Of a stretch of DNA of 64,000 nucleotides, positions 24,392-34,797 are shown piece by piece. Below the pieces are notes generated by a model that saw nothing but the letters and a program-made list of their open reading frames with translations, did not search any database and was not told where the DNA came from. Positions within the stretch are counted from its first letter, which is position 1; every line of letters begins with the position of its first letter. Both the position numbers and the translations under genes were made by a program. Origin of the DNA: Streptomyces sp. Edi2. Lineage in GTDB: Bacteria > Actinomycetota > Actinomycetes > Streptomycetales > Streptomycetaceae. Where the stretch lies: positions 4,799,501 through 4,863,500 of the forward strand of contig NZ_JBEJGX010000003.1 in NCBI RefSeq assembly GCF_040253635.1, written 5' to 3'.

Positions 24392-25218
24392 CAGCGAATC
24401 TCCTGGGTGCAGCACTTGATGCCGCCGCCGGCCTTGTGGAACTCCGAGAGGTCGACGGGGACGGGGACATAACCGTGCGCGCTGAGCTGGTCGATCAGGC
24501 CGGTCGCCTGCGGGGCGACGAAGACATGGCGGCCGTCGGAGACGGAGTTGAGGCCGAAGGCCAGGGCGTCGTCCCGAGTGGCGAGCACCGCCTCGGGGAA
24601 GAGCCGGCGCAGCACCTCACGGCTGCCGGTCGAGAACGCCCCGGGGTAGTAGGCGACATTCGCCTCGCCCGTCTCCGCCGTCTCCTCCAGGACGAACAGC
24701 GCGGTGTCCAGGTGGTAGAAGTACGGGTCCACCAGCTGCAGGCCGATGGTCGGTACGCCGAAGAACTCCTGGACCTCGCGATGCGCGGCCGGCGTGGTGC
24801 GAAAGCCCGTACCCGCCAGGATGTAGCGGCCGGCCGGTACGAGATCGCCCTCGCCCTCGCACGGCGACTCGGGCCGGTAGACGTCGTACCCGGCCGCCTT
24901 GAACCAGGTCTCGTACTCCACGGACTCCGGCCGCCGCTGCGGCGCATGGAAGGACGAGCCGAAGACCCGGCCGCCCACGACGAGCGCGGAGTTCGCCGCG
25001 AACACCATGTCGGGCAGCGTGGCCACCGGGGGCACGCTCTCCACCGTGTGCCCGTGGTCGCGGTAGGCGCCCATCAGCGTCTCCCACTGGCGCCCCGCGA
25101 GGGCGGTGTCCACCGGGATCTCCGCACTCATCCACGGATTGATCGTGTAACGCACATCGAAGTGTCTGGGCTCGCAGACCAGATAGCGCCGGGGGCGCGA
25201 CACACGACTCTTCGGCAC
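24391..25218 (-). CDS. ddaH: Guanidino-group hydrolase of the DDAH/amidinotransferase family
   Basis: 275 residues from GTG 25218, with AAGGGA upstream. The pentein-fold residues are present: Asp70 (LPDMVF), Glu122/124-Asp125 (CEGEGD), Arg140 in GTGFRTTP, His169 in YFYHLDTALF and a C-terminal catalytic cysteine (GGGIKCCTQ, Cys269 or Cys270). Family members hydrolyse methylarginine, arginine or citrulline. Where DDAH has Glu-Asp after the first strand, this protein has Ala-Asn (FAANSAL, Asn76). An Asn is reported at the comparable place in enzymes that release ornithine. Because it is coupled to ornithine aminotransferase, an ornithine-forming activity is likelier than plain dimethylargininase. 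The gene symbol follows usual annotation. Confidence 0.82.
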   Translation of the reverse strand: MPKSRVSRPRRYLVCEPRHFDVRYTINPWMSAEIPVDTALAGRQWETLMGAYRDHGHTVESVPPVATLPDMVFAANSALVVGGRVFGSSFHAPQRRPESVEYETWFKAAGYDVYRPESPCEGEGDLVPAGRYILAGTGFRTTPAAHREVQEFFGVPTIGLQLVDPYFYHLDTALFVLEETAETGEANVAYYPGAFSTGSREVLRRLFPEAVLATRDDALAFGLNSVSDGRHVFVAPQATGLIDQLSAHGYVPVPVDLSEFHKAGGGIKCCTQEIR

Positions 25219-25435
25219 GGGACGATCCCTTCGCTTCCTTACGGGGCTTGCGGGCAATGCGTGGCACTGCGGGGCGACCGGCTGTCACTGAGGGTCACCC
25301 GTGGTGCTTCCACGGTAAGGAGCGACGGATTCGGGTCACAAGCAACAAATGCTGCTCATCAGCGCAGGAATGCTGCGTGGAAATGCCGGTGAGCGCCGGA
25401 TCGGTGCGCGCGCTGATTGGTGCGCGCGCGTCGCG

Positions 25436-25930
25436 TCAGGGCGCGGAGTCGCCGGAGAACTGGCCGGCGCCCGCCTCCGGGCTGTCCGGCAGGAGATGGG
25501 ACAGCACCATGTAACTGATCGTCTTGCGGATGAACGGCTCGGCCCTGATCCGTTCCAGCACCTCCTCGAAGTGCTCGACATCCTTCGCCCGTACGTGCAG
25601 CAGTGCATCGGCGCCACCGGTCACGGTCATCGCCGCGGCGATCTCCGGATGGTTGCGCACCACCTCGGCGAGCCGCCGGGGCGGCGCCGCGCCGTCGCAG
25701 TACACCTCGACATACGCCTCGGTCAGCCACCCCAGCGCGGCCGGCCGGACGGTAGCGGTGAACCCCGTGATCACGTTGTTCTCCCGCATCCGGTCCACCC
25801 GCCGCTTCACCGCGGTGGACGACAGCCCGATCGCCGCACCGATCTCCGCAAAACTCGCCCGGCTGTTGTCGATCAGCGCCGTAACGATCTTGCGGTCGAG
25901 GTCGTCGAAGGGCGCGGCCTTGTTGGTCAT
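25436..25930 (-). CDS. Lrp/AsnC-family regulator
   Basis: 164 residues from ATG 25930. An N-terminal helix-turn-helix (DDLDRKIVTALIDNSRASFA, then IGLSSTAVKRRVDRMREN) precedes the RAM ligand domain (TEAYVEVYCDG, AAAMTVTGGADALLHVRAKD). Lrp-type proteins respond to amino acids. It lies 217 bp upstream of the guanidino-hydrolase/ornithine aminotransferase pair on the same strand, and arginine or ornithine responsiveness is inferred from that context. Confidence 0.88.
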   Translation of the reverse strand: MTNKAAPFDDLDRKIVTALIDNSRASFAEIGAAIGLSSTAVKRRVDRMRENNVITGFTATVRPAALGWLTEAYVEVYCDGAAPPRRLAEVVRNHPEIAAAMTVTGGADALLHVRAKDVEHFEEVLERIRAEPFIRKTISYMVLSHLLPDSPEAGAGQFSGDSAP

Positions 25931-26272
25931 CGGGCCTCCCGAATGCTGCGGGTCCGTACGAGTCCGCACTGGTCCGGACTGGTCCGTACCGGTGCGTGCC
26001 GTTCCCTCTCCGTCGTGGTCGCCTCACGGTAGCGGGGCGCGGGGAATCGGGAGAGCGGGCAAGCGGGCGGGTCGGAGGGGGAATGCGAGCGGGCCAGGAG
26101 GAGGCCGCAAAGGCCGGGTTGGCGGAGGAGGTGGTGTGGGCTCGTCGGAAGGCGGGCCGGAGCCGGGTGCGTGGGCCCGCGGTCTCTGCCGGGAGCCGCA
26201 TGGGATCCTGGTACGTCATGGTTCTGCCGGACGGACGGTGGACGGACGTGCGGCGATGATGAGGGTGCCCCG
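25931..26272. other. Divergent promoter region between Lrp and ATP-grasp genes
   Basis: About 340 bases. Near 25961-25990 there are three ACTGGTCCG-like words in tandem (GCACTGGTCCGGACTGGTCC), possibly Lrp sites. The rest (26040-26200) is G-rich without a gene or hairpin that I can support. Confidence 0.45.
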
Positions 26273-27322
26273 ATGAGACTCTGCTTCCTGGTGGAGGAGC
26301 AGTACCGCCACGACGGCATGCCGTTGGACGTCATCCGCCAACTCGGCTCCTGGGGGCACCAGGTGGATGTGCTGTGGCCGGGCCGTTCGCTGATCCCCAT
26401 ATCCGAGGCGATTCAGGCCGGCAGCCATGATGCCTGGGTCCTCAAGACCGTGTCCGGCGGGCCGGGGCTGACGCTGCTGGAAGCCGCCGCTTCCGTCGGG
26501 CTGACGACGGTGAACGATGTCCGGGCGATCCGCGGCGTACGCGACAAGGCGCTGGCCGCGGTGATCGCCCGCCGCAGCGGTCTGCCCGTCCCGGTGACGT
26601 ATGCGGCGGCCCGTCCCGAGGAGTTCGCGGAGATCCCGGAGGCGGAGTTCCCCCTCGTGGTGAAGCCCGCTGACGGCAGTTCCGGGCGTGCCGTGCGGCT
26701 GGTGGCGACGCCGGACCGGCTGCTGGATCCCGTGGCGGAGGCCGGCGCAGGGGACCCGGGCGCGCCGGACGGGGGGCTGCTCATCGCCCAGCCCTATGTG
26801 CCCAACTCCGGTACGGATCTGAAGGTGTACAGCGTCGCCGGCGAGTTGTACGCGACCGAGCGGTGCTCTCCGCTGCACCCCGCGCACGCCGTACGCGAAC
26901 GTCAGGTTCCGCTCACCCCCGACCTCGCCCGGATCACCGCCGAGATCGGCGCGGTGTTCGGCCTCGATCTGTACGGGGTCGACATTCTGCTCGGACCGGA
27001 CGGCCCGGTGGTCGTGGACATCAACGACTTCCCGAGCTTCCGTCAGGTACCGGACGCGGTCGCCCGGGTGTCCGCCGCGATCCTGGACCTCGCCCGTCAT
27101 GGCACGGCAGGGCAGGCGGCCGGGCCGGCCCTCGGGCAGTCGGCGAGCGGGCAGCCGGGCAGTGAGCCGCTGACGACCGGGCAGCTTGCGGGCGAGCAGC
27201 CCTCGGCGGCGCCTGCCACGGCGAAGCCGGGTGCCGCTGCGGCCCCCGCGGCACCCCCGTTCACCGCTCCGTCCCTGCCCCGCCCCACCCGGCCCGCAGC
27301 CTCGATCGGTGGTGGCCGGTGA
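26273..27322 (+). CDS. ATP-grasp ligase-like protein, RimK type (first of pair)
   Basis: 349 residues from ATG 26273. ATP-grasp pattern: an N-terminal alpha/beta domain, NDVRAIRGVRDKALAAVIAR, the strand FPLVVKPADGSSGRAVRLV with its ATP-binding lysine, IAQPYVPNSGTDLKVYSVAG, and the magnesium-site strand VVVDINDFPSFRQVPDA. The last 65 residues are a disordered Ala/Pro-rich tail. Such enzymes join a carboxylate to an amine; the substrate is unknown. It overlaps the next ATP-grasp gene by 4 bp (GTGA), so the two are made together and may form a complex or act in series. Confidence 0.82.
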   Translation: MRLCFLVEEQYRHDGMPLDVIRQLGSWGHQVDVLWPGRSLIPISEAIQAGSHDAWVLKTVSGGPGLTLLEAAASVGLTTVNDVRAIRGVRDKALAAVIARRSGLPVPVTYAAARPEEFAEIPEAEFPLVVKPADGSSGRAVRLVATPDRLLDPVAEAGAGDPGAPDGGLLIAQPYVPNSGTDLKVYSVAGELYATERCSPLHPAHAVRERQVPLTPDLARITAEIGAVFGLDLYGVDILLGPDGPVVVDINDFPSFRQVPDAVARVSAAILDLARHGTAGQAAGPALGQSASGQPGSEPLTTGQLAGEQPSAAPATAKPGAAAAPAAPPFTAPSLPRPTRPAASIGGGR

Positions 27323-28293
27323 GGATCGGGCTGGTCACCGCGGATCCCGGGCATCCGCTCCTTGCCGCGGTCACCGAGCTGCTGACCCCGGAGCACCAGG
27401 TCGTATGGCTGGATCCGGGCGGCGAGGGGCAGGGCCCGGATCCGGACCTTTCCTCGTCCGGCTCTTCGTCGCTCGACTCTTCCTCGCTCGACTCTTCCTC
27501 GTTCGACTCCTCCTCGTTCGGCTCTGTGCCGCTCGATCTCTCCTCGCTCGCCGATGTCTACCTCCTCAAGGCGCGTACGCCCCGGGCGCTGGCGCTTGCC
27601 GCCCTGCTGGAGGAGCACGGCGCCCCGGTGCTCAACTCCGCGGCGGCGACGGCGCGATGCCAGGACCGGGTCGAGATGGCGGCGGTGGCCCGCGCTGCCG
27701 GGCTGCCGTTCGCCGGTACCGCCGTCGTGGCCACGGTCGGGGAGCTGGCCGCGGCCGGCGAACCGGACGGGCCCCTGGTGATCAAGAGCCGGTTCAGCCG
27801 GCGCCATGACCTCGTGGCCCGTGCCGACAGCGCCGTACGGCTGCGGGAGCTGGCCGCCGACTGGGCCGATGAGCCGGTGGTGGTCCAGGAGTTCACCGCG
27901 AACAGCGGCTGGGACCACAAGCTGTGGGTGGTCGACGGGCGGCTCTTCGCCGGGTTGCGCCGGTCGGAGCTGTCTCCGGACGGCCGCGGGCCGACGTTGC
28001 CGCTGCCGGTGGGCGAGCTGCCCGAGAGCTGGACCGGCGCTGCGCTCCGGGCCGGCGAGATCTTCGGCCTGGACGTCTACGGGGTGGACGTTCTCGACGC
28101 CGGTGGCGGTGCGCCCCTCATCGTGGACATCAATGCCTTCCCCGGCATCCGCGGCCAGGCCGGCGCCCCGGAGGCACTGGCACAGCTCGCCCTGCGCACA
28201 GCCGCAAGAGGGCGGGGCCTCGACGCCGGGGAACGAGGCGCCGGGGAACGAGGCGTCGGCGAAAGAAAAGCGGCAGAAGTCGGCGAGAAGTAA
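27319..28293 (+). CDS. ATP-grasp ligase-like protein (second of pair)
   Basis: 324 residues from GTG 27319. It has the same fold as its neighbour: LKARTPRALALAALLEEHGA, LNSAAATARCQDRVEMAAVA, the lysine strand PLVIKSRFSRRHDLVARADS, VVQEFTANSGWDHKLWVVDG and the metal-site strand LIVDINAFPGIRGQAGAPEA. An insertion of four near-identical Ser-Ser-Ser-Leu/Phe-Asp units (15-bp DNA repeat, 27463-27522) sits in the N-terminal domain and is not part of the family. The C-terminal tail also has a GERGAGERGVGER repeat. Divergence from the first protein suggests different substrates or a pseudo-subunit. Confidence 0.8.
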   Translation: MRIGLVTADPGHPLLAAVTELLTPEHQVVWLDPGGEGQGPDPDLSSSGSSSLDSSSLDSSSFDSSSFGSVPLDLSSLADVYLLKARTPRALALAALLEEHGAPVLNSAAATARCQDRVEMAAVARAAGLPFAGTAVVATVGELAAAGEPDGPLVIKSRFSRRHDLVARADSAVRLRELAADWADEPVVVQEFTANSGWDHKLWVVDGRLFAGLRRSELSPDGRGPTLPLPVGELPESWTGAALRAGEIFGLDVYGVDVLDAGGGAPLIVDINAFPGIRGQAGAPEALAQLALRTAARGRGLDAGERGAGERGVGERKAAEVGEK

Positions 28294-28371
28294 CCCCGTT
28301 CGGCAGGCCCCGAACTGAAGCGGACCGGTGGCGGAAGCTCTTCCTCCGTAAGGCCTAAGGCGTTGACCCCT

Positions 28372-28387
28372 GGGGTAGCGCTGCCCC
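28372..28387. promoter_or_regulatory. 16-bp near-palindrome in front of geosmin synthase
   Basis: GGGGTAGCGCTGCCCC matches its own complement at 14 of 16 positions and lies 61 bp upstream of the geosmin synthase start codon, in the only intergenic space that can hold its promoter. TTGACC at 28363-28368 resembles a -35 box. Assignment as an operator is inference. Confidence 0.35.
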
Positions 28388-28429
28388 GTCCGGAGGGCGT
28401 GGTTCCCCGCGCCTTCCTTCCGTACGTAA

Positions 28430-30745
<2,316 letters not shown>

Positions 30746-31046
30746 GCGGACCGGGCGGGGCGGGCGGGCGGGGCGGGCCGGCTAGGCCAGGTGGGCCGGG
30801 CGGACCAGGTGGACCGGGTGGACCGGGTGGACGAGCACGGGTGCCGGTTCACGGGCGGCGTCCGGCCCGTCCCTCGAACAGCGGCCTCAGGCCCCCGCAA
30901 TGCCTCCCGCGGGCTCCTGCTGGCTGGTGAACTTCCCCTCCGAGGTGAATATCCCGATATGTCATCGGGAACCCCACATGGCGAAATCCCGCACGGGTGT
31001 GACCGAGGGCCGGACCGCTGCCCATGGCTGACGAGGAGTTCCGACT
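30746..31046. other. Intergenic region with GGACCGGGT repeats and a dyad
   Basis: About 300 bases. The first 100 are G-rich with a degenerate 9-bp GTGGACCGG tandem (30800-30835). A short dyad, TCCCGAT (30952-30958) and ATCGGGA (30964-30970) with a 5-base spacer, lies 77 bp before the next start and may be an operator. No gene is supported. Confidence 0.5.
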
Positions 31047-32192
31047 GTGCGACGCATGATCGCTTTGCTTGGCGCTGTGGCCTTCACGGGGGCGTCCGCC
31101 GCGTTCGGCCCCACCGACGCCGAGGCCGTCAGCGGCGTCATCACCTACCACATCCGCCAGGGCAACCGGATGTACCGGATCGAGGACCCCGGCGACGACC
31201 ACTGCTACGGAGTGGGCGACGGGTACGGCGTGGTGGACAACGACACCCCCACCGACCTGGTCCTCTACAACGGCCGCGACTGCACCGGATCCGTGGTGAC
31301 CACGGTGCGCGCCGGATCCTGGCTCAACGCACGGTTCGGGAGCCTGCGGCTGAGCGCGAACGGCCCGCGGTATCCGCAGGATCCGGATGACCGGGACACC
31401 ACGGCGCGTGCGGACGACCCGGGTGACTCGGACGGGCCGTCGCGTACGGGTGACCCGGGTGACTCGGACGGCGCGTCGCGTTCGGATGACCCGTCGCGTT
31501 CGGATGACCCGCCGCGTTCGGATGACCCGTCGCGCTCGGACGACCCGCCGCGTTCGGATGACCCGGGAGACATGGACGGCCCGTCGTCTTCGGGCGGCCC
31601 GGAGGACGCGGACGGGCCCGGGAACTCGGACGGCCCCGGGAACTCGGACGGCCCCGGGAACTCGGATGGTCCAGGGGACTCGGACGGCCCCGGGAACGCT
31701 GACGAACCCGGGAACTCCGACAGTGCGGATCAGCCTGCCGACACGGAGCGTCCCGCCGATCCGGTGAATGCCGCGCAGCCGGTGAGCGCGAAGCATCGGG
31801 TGAACGCGGCGCATCCGGCGGGTGCCAAGCATCGGGAGAGCGCCGGGCATCGGGAGAGCGCCGGGCATCGGGAGAGCGCCGGGCATCGGGTGAACACCGG
31901 ACACCCGGTGAACACCGGGCACCCGGTGAACGCCGGACATCGAACGAACGCTCCGCACCGAACGAACGCTCCGCACCGGGTGAAGCCTGCGCACCGGGGG
32001 AATTCCGCACACAGGGAGAACGCCGCACACCGGGTGCGCCCGGGGAATCAGGGGAGCCCCGTGCGTCCTGGGAGCCCCGTGCGTCCGGGGAGTCCCGTCT
32101 ACCCGGTTAGCCCCGTCTACCCGGAGAGTCTGCTCAACCCGGGAAGCCCCGTGTACCCCGGAATCCTCCTGTACCCGGGGTTCGCCGGCTGA
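31047..32192 (+). CDS. Secreted protein with beta/gamma-crystallin-like head and acidic, basic and proline repeat blocks
   Basis: 381 residues from GTG 31047, with GAGGAG at a good distance. A signal peptide (MRRMIALLGAVAFTGASAAF) is followed by a small cysteine-containing domain (HCYGVGDGYGVV, LVLYNGRDCTGSVVTT, WLNARFGSLRLSA) that resembles a beta/gamma-crystallin motif. Then come three repeat blocks: acidic Asp/Ser/Pro (SRSDDP, NSDGPG; about 115-225), basic His/Arg (HRESAG, NTGHPV, NAPHRT; about 232-330) and a Pro/Tyr tail (GSPVRP, SPVYP). The blocks have opposite charges, so self-association or wall binding is possible. Function unknown. Confidence 0.65.
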   Translation: MRRMIALLGAVAFTGASAAFGPTDAEAVSGVITYHIRQGNRMYRIEDPGDDHCYGVGDGYGVVDNDTPTDLVLYNGRDCTGSVVTTVRAGSWLNARFGSLRLSANGPRYPQDPDDRDTTARADDPGDSDGPSRTGDPGDSDGASRSDDPSRSDDPPRSDDPSRSDDPPRSDDPGDMDGPSSSGGPEDADGPGNSDGPGNSDGPGNSDGPGDSDGPGNADEPGNSDSADQPADTERPADPVNAAQPVSAKHRVNAAHPAGAKHRESAGHRESAGHRESAGHRVNTGHPVNTGHPVNAGHRTNAPHRTNAPHRVKPAHRGNSAHRENAAHRVRPGNQGSPVRPGSPVRPGSPVYPVSPVYPESLLNPGSPVYPGILLYPGFAG

Positions 32193-32225
32193 CCTGCACG
32201 GTCGGGTCGCCGCTACGGTCGCCTC

Positions 32226-33920
32226 TCAGTCCGCTGCGGGGCGGCCGGCCCAGCGGGTCAGCGCGTGGAGCCGTTCGGTGCGGCGGGTCTGCACCTCTGA
32301 ACTGCGGGTGGCCCAGGCGATATGGCCGTCGGGGCGGACGAGGATCTCGCGTACCCCGTCCAGATCGGTGCGGGAGGCGTGGCCGGTGACGCCGAGTGCG
32401 GTCACCCGCTTCCCCCATCCGGTCTCGACGGACCGCCGCATCTCCTTGTCCCCCGCGAGGTCGAGCAGGACGAACCGGCCGTGCGGGAGGAGTTCGTGGA
32501 CGCGTAGTGCCGCCGTGCCGGGTGCCGTCAGCGCGATATCGGGCATCCGCCGTCCCGCCAACGGGTCGGCATCCGGGCCGGCGGGGGGATAGGCGGTGTC
32601 GAGCGCGGAGACCCGCCCGGCCAGACGGCGGTTGACCTCCTCGATGCCCAGGAGTTCGGTCAGCAGCGCGCGCAGTGCGGCGGCCGGCCGCTGGTACGAC
32701 GGGAGCAGCGTCAGCTCCGCCAGCAGCGTCTGGACCTCGGTGTTCTCCGTGACCGCCTGCCCGACCGGATGCCGCTCGGCGTGGTAGCTGTCGAGCAGGC
32801 CGGGCGGGGCCCAGCCGTTGATCTCGGCGGCGAGCTTCCAGCCCAGGTTCATCGCGTCCTGGAGCCCGGTATTGAGGCCCTGGCCGGCCGCCGGGAAATG
32901 GATATGGGCGGCATCGCCCGCCAGCAGGACGCGCCCGGCACGGTAAGAGGCCGCGAGACGGGTGGCGTTGCCGAACCGCGACAGCCAGCGGGGGCGCGCC
33001 ACCCCGCAGTCGGTTCCGCAGATCCGTCGCAGGGAGTCCCGGAACTCGTCGAGCGTCAGTGGTTCGGCGGACGGGGTCCGCATCCGCTGTGGATCCAGGA
33101 GGACCATCCGGGTGGCGCCTCCCGTCCGCCCGCCCTCAGGGCCGGACCCGGCCAGGGGGTCAGGATCCAGCGGTACGGCCAGTACGCCATGGGCCCGGGC
33201 GCGGTCGAGGGCTGCCGGGTCGACGGTCGCGAAATCCCCCAGCGCTCCGCTCAGCGTCTCGTCGGTGCCGGGAAAGCCGATCCCGGCGGCCCGCCGCACC
33301 ACGCTCCGACCGCCGTCGCACCCGACCACATACCGGGCGCGTACGGTCTCCAGGGCTCCGTCGGGGCCGCGGACGTCCACCTCCACGCCGTCGCCGGCCC
33401 CGTCCGATTCCCCGCCGCCTCCGCCGCCTCCGCCGCCTCCGCCGCCCGTGCCGCCCGCGCCCGTGCCGTTGCCGCCGGCGTTCTGACGCAGGCCGACCAA
33501 CTCGTATCCGCGCCGGACCGGCACGTCGAGTTCGCTCGCGCGCTCCGCCAGCAGCTGTTCGGTGCGGGCCTGGGCGAGGAACAGGGTGTAGCCGTGCCGG
33601 GTGTCCAGCGCGCTGAAGTCCAGCCGGGTGTCCAGCCCCGCGAAGTGCCACCCCGGTACCCGGCGACCACGTGCCAGGAACCGTTCCACCAGGCCCCGTT
33701 GGTCCATCAGCTCGATACTGCGCGGATGCAGTGTCAGTGCCCGTGAATCCCGCTGTGCCGTGGCCCGCCGTTCGAGGATCTGCACCCGTACGCCGCCCAG
33801 CGCCAGTTCGGCGCCGAGCAGTAACCCGGTCGGCCCCGCGCCCACCACGATCACATCGGTGTCGGTGTCGGTGCCGGCACCGGCGTGGGGAGTGGCGGCG
33901 AGATCCCTGGCGGCATGCAT
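32226..33920 (-). CDS. FAD-dependent aromatic monooxygenase
   Basis: 564 residues from ATG 33920, with GGAGG upstream. Group A flavin hydroxylase: VIVVGAGPTGLLLGAELALG binds FAD near the N-terminus, and the second FAD motif GRVLLAGDAAHIHFPAAGQG is intact, followed by NTGLQDAMNLGWKLAAEING. The C-terminal thioredoxin-like domain of this class is present. Related enzymes hydroxylate polyketides or inactivate antibiotics such as rifamycin and tetracyclines; the substrate is not known. A run of 12 glycines at about residue 160 comes from a GCC/TCC microsatellite. The divergent TetR gene and a strong operator point to induction by its substrate. Confidence 0.87.
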   Translation of the reverse strand: MHAARDLAATPHAGAGTDTDTDVIVVGAGPTGLLLGAELALGGVRVQILERRATAQRDSRALTLHPRSIELMDQRGLVERFLARGRRVPGWHFAGLDTRLDFSALDTRHGYTLFLAQARTEQLLAERASELDVPVRRGYELVGLRQNAGGNGTGAGGTGGGGGGGGGGGGESDGAGDGVEVDVRGPDGALETVRARYVVGCDGGRSVVRRAAGIGFPGTDETLSGALGDFATVDPAALDRARAHGVLAVPLDPDPLAGSGPEGGRTGGATRMVLLDPQRMRTPSAEPLTLDEFRDSLRRICGTDCGVARPRWLSRFGNATRLAASYRAGRVLLAGDAAHIHFPAAGQGLNTGLQDAMNLGWKLAAEINGWAPPGLLDSYHAERHPVGQAVTENTEVQTLLAELTLLPSYQRPAAALRALLTELLGIEEVNRRLAGRVSALDTAYPPAGPDADPLAGRRMPDIALTAPGTAALRVHELLPHGRFVLLDLAGDKEMRRSVETGWGKRVTALGVTGHASRTDLDGVREILVRPDGHIAWATRSSEVQTRRTERLHALTRWAGRPAAD

Positions 33921-33951
33921 GGCTGGCCTCCGGTCGAGGTGTGCCCAGATT

Positions 33952-33985
33952 TAGTGAACAGTGTTCACGTGAACGTTGTTCACTA
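33952..33985. promoter_or_regulatory. 34-bp TetR operator dyad
   Basis: Arms TAGTGAACA (33952-33960) and TGTTCACTA (33977-33985) are perfect; inside is a perfect 12-bp palindrome GTTCACGTGAAC (33963-33974). About 30 of 34 positions are symmetric. It lies between the divergent monooxygenase and TetR genes, 12 bp from the TetR start and 32 bp from the monooxygenase start, so one bound repressor would shut both. Confidence 0.8.
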
Positions 33986-33996
33986 TAGTGAGATCC

Positions 33997-34797
33997 ATGA
34001 GTGCCGCGTCAACCCCCAGCTCGCCCGCCGCCCGTGCCGCTGTCACGACACGCGGCCGGCCCCCGAAACTCGACCAGGCACGCACCGTCGACGTCGCCCT
34101 GGCGCTGCTGGACGAGGTCGGCCTCGACGCACTCACCATGCGGCGGCTGGCCGAGGCCATGGACGTACGGGCCGGTGCGCTGTACCGCTACTTCGCGACC
34201 AAGCACGAGCTGCTGACCGCCATGGCCGAATCGCTGCTGGCCGGCTGCCTCGAACGGCCGCTCCCGTCAGCGGACTGGAGCGAGGACCTGGCCGAACTGG
34301 CCCGCCGGATGCGTGCGGCGCTCCTCGGCCGCCGGGACGGGGCCCGCGTCTACGCCGGTACGCACTCCACCGGCAGCCACACCCTCGGCTTCGCCGACAC
34401 CCTCATCGGCGTGCTGCGGGAAGCCGGCTTCGCCCCCGACGACGCCGCCCGTGCCGCCCTCGCGGTCGTTCACTTCACCATCGGCCACACCCTGGAGGAG
34501 CAGGCCGCCCTCCAGGTCGCGGGCGACGGCCCGGCGGAGCCCGACCGGCTGCGCGCCGCGGTGACGCCGGCGCGGTATCCCCATCTCGCCCCCGCACTGC
34601 CGGTGTTCACCAGCACGGACTTCGCCGCGCACTTCACCTTCGGGCTGCGACTGCTCATCGAAGGACTGCGAGCCACCGGGCCCGGGCCCACGCCCCCGTC
34701 CTCGTCCCCGCCCTCGCCCACGCCCTCGTCGCCTCTGCCGGCAGCTGACCGCCGGCCGGGGCCACCGGTGCCGGGCGGTTCCCCCTCCCTGGTGTAG
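33997..34797 (+). CDS. TetR-family regulator (TetR class, C-terminal TetR_C)
   Basis: 266 residues from ATG 33997. The helix-turn-helix is RTVDVALALLDEVGLDALTM, then RLAEAMDVRAGALYRYFATK, followed by the ligand domain resembling true TetR (ARVYAGTHSTGSHTLGFADT). The last 45 residues are Pro/Ser-rich and probably disordered. Divergent from the FAD monooxygenase with a textbook dyad between. The Tet-like ligand domain and a flavin hydroxylase partner suggest a polyaromatic, tetracycline-like inducer, but this is inference. Its stop codon lies inside the shared motif at 34791-34808. Confidence 0.87.
   Translation: MSAASTPSSPAARAAVTTRGRPPKLDQARTVDVALALLDEVGLDALTMRRLAEAMDVRAGALYRYFATKHELLTAMAESLLAGCLERPLPSADWSEDLAELARRMRAALLGRRDGARVYAGTHSTGSHTLGFADTLIGVLREAGFAPDDAARAALAVVHFTIGHTLEEQAALQVAGDGPAEPDRLRAAVTPARYPHLAPALPVFTSTDFAAHFTFGLRLLIEGLRATGPGPTPPSSSPPSPTPSSPLPAADRRPGPPVPGGSPSLV

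Noticed and set aside
30849..32030. 393-codon minus-strand frame across the secreted repeat protein
   Set aside because: The repeat DNA keeps several frames open. The plus frame has a signal peptide, RBS and a folded Cys domain; the minus frame has only repeat-derived Val/Arg strings.
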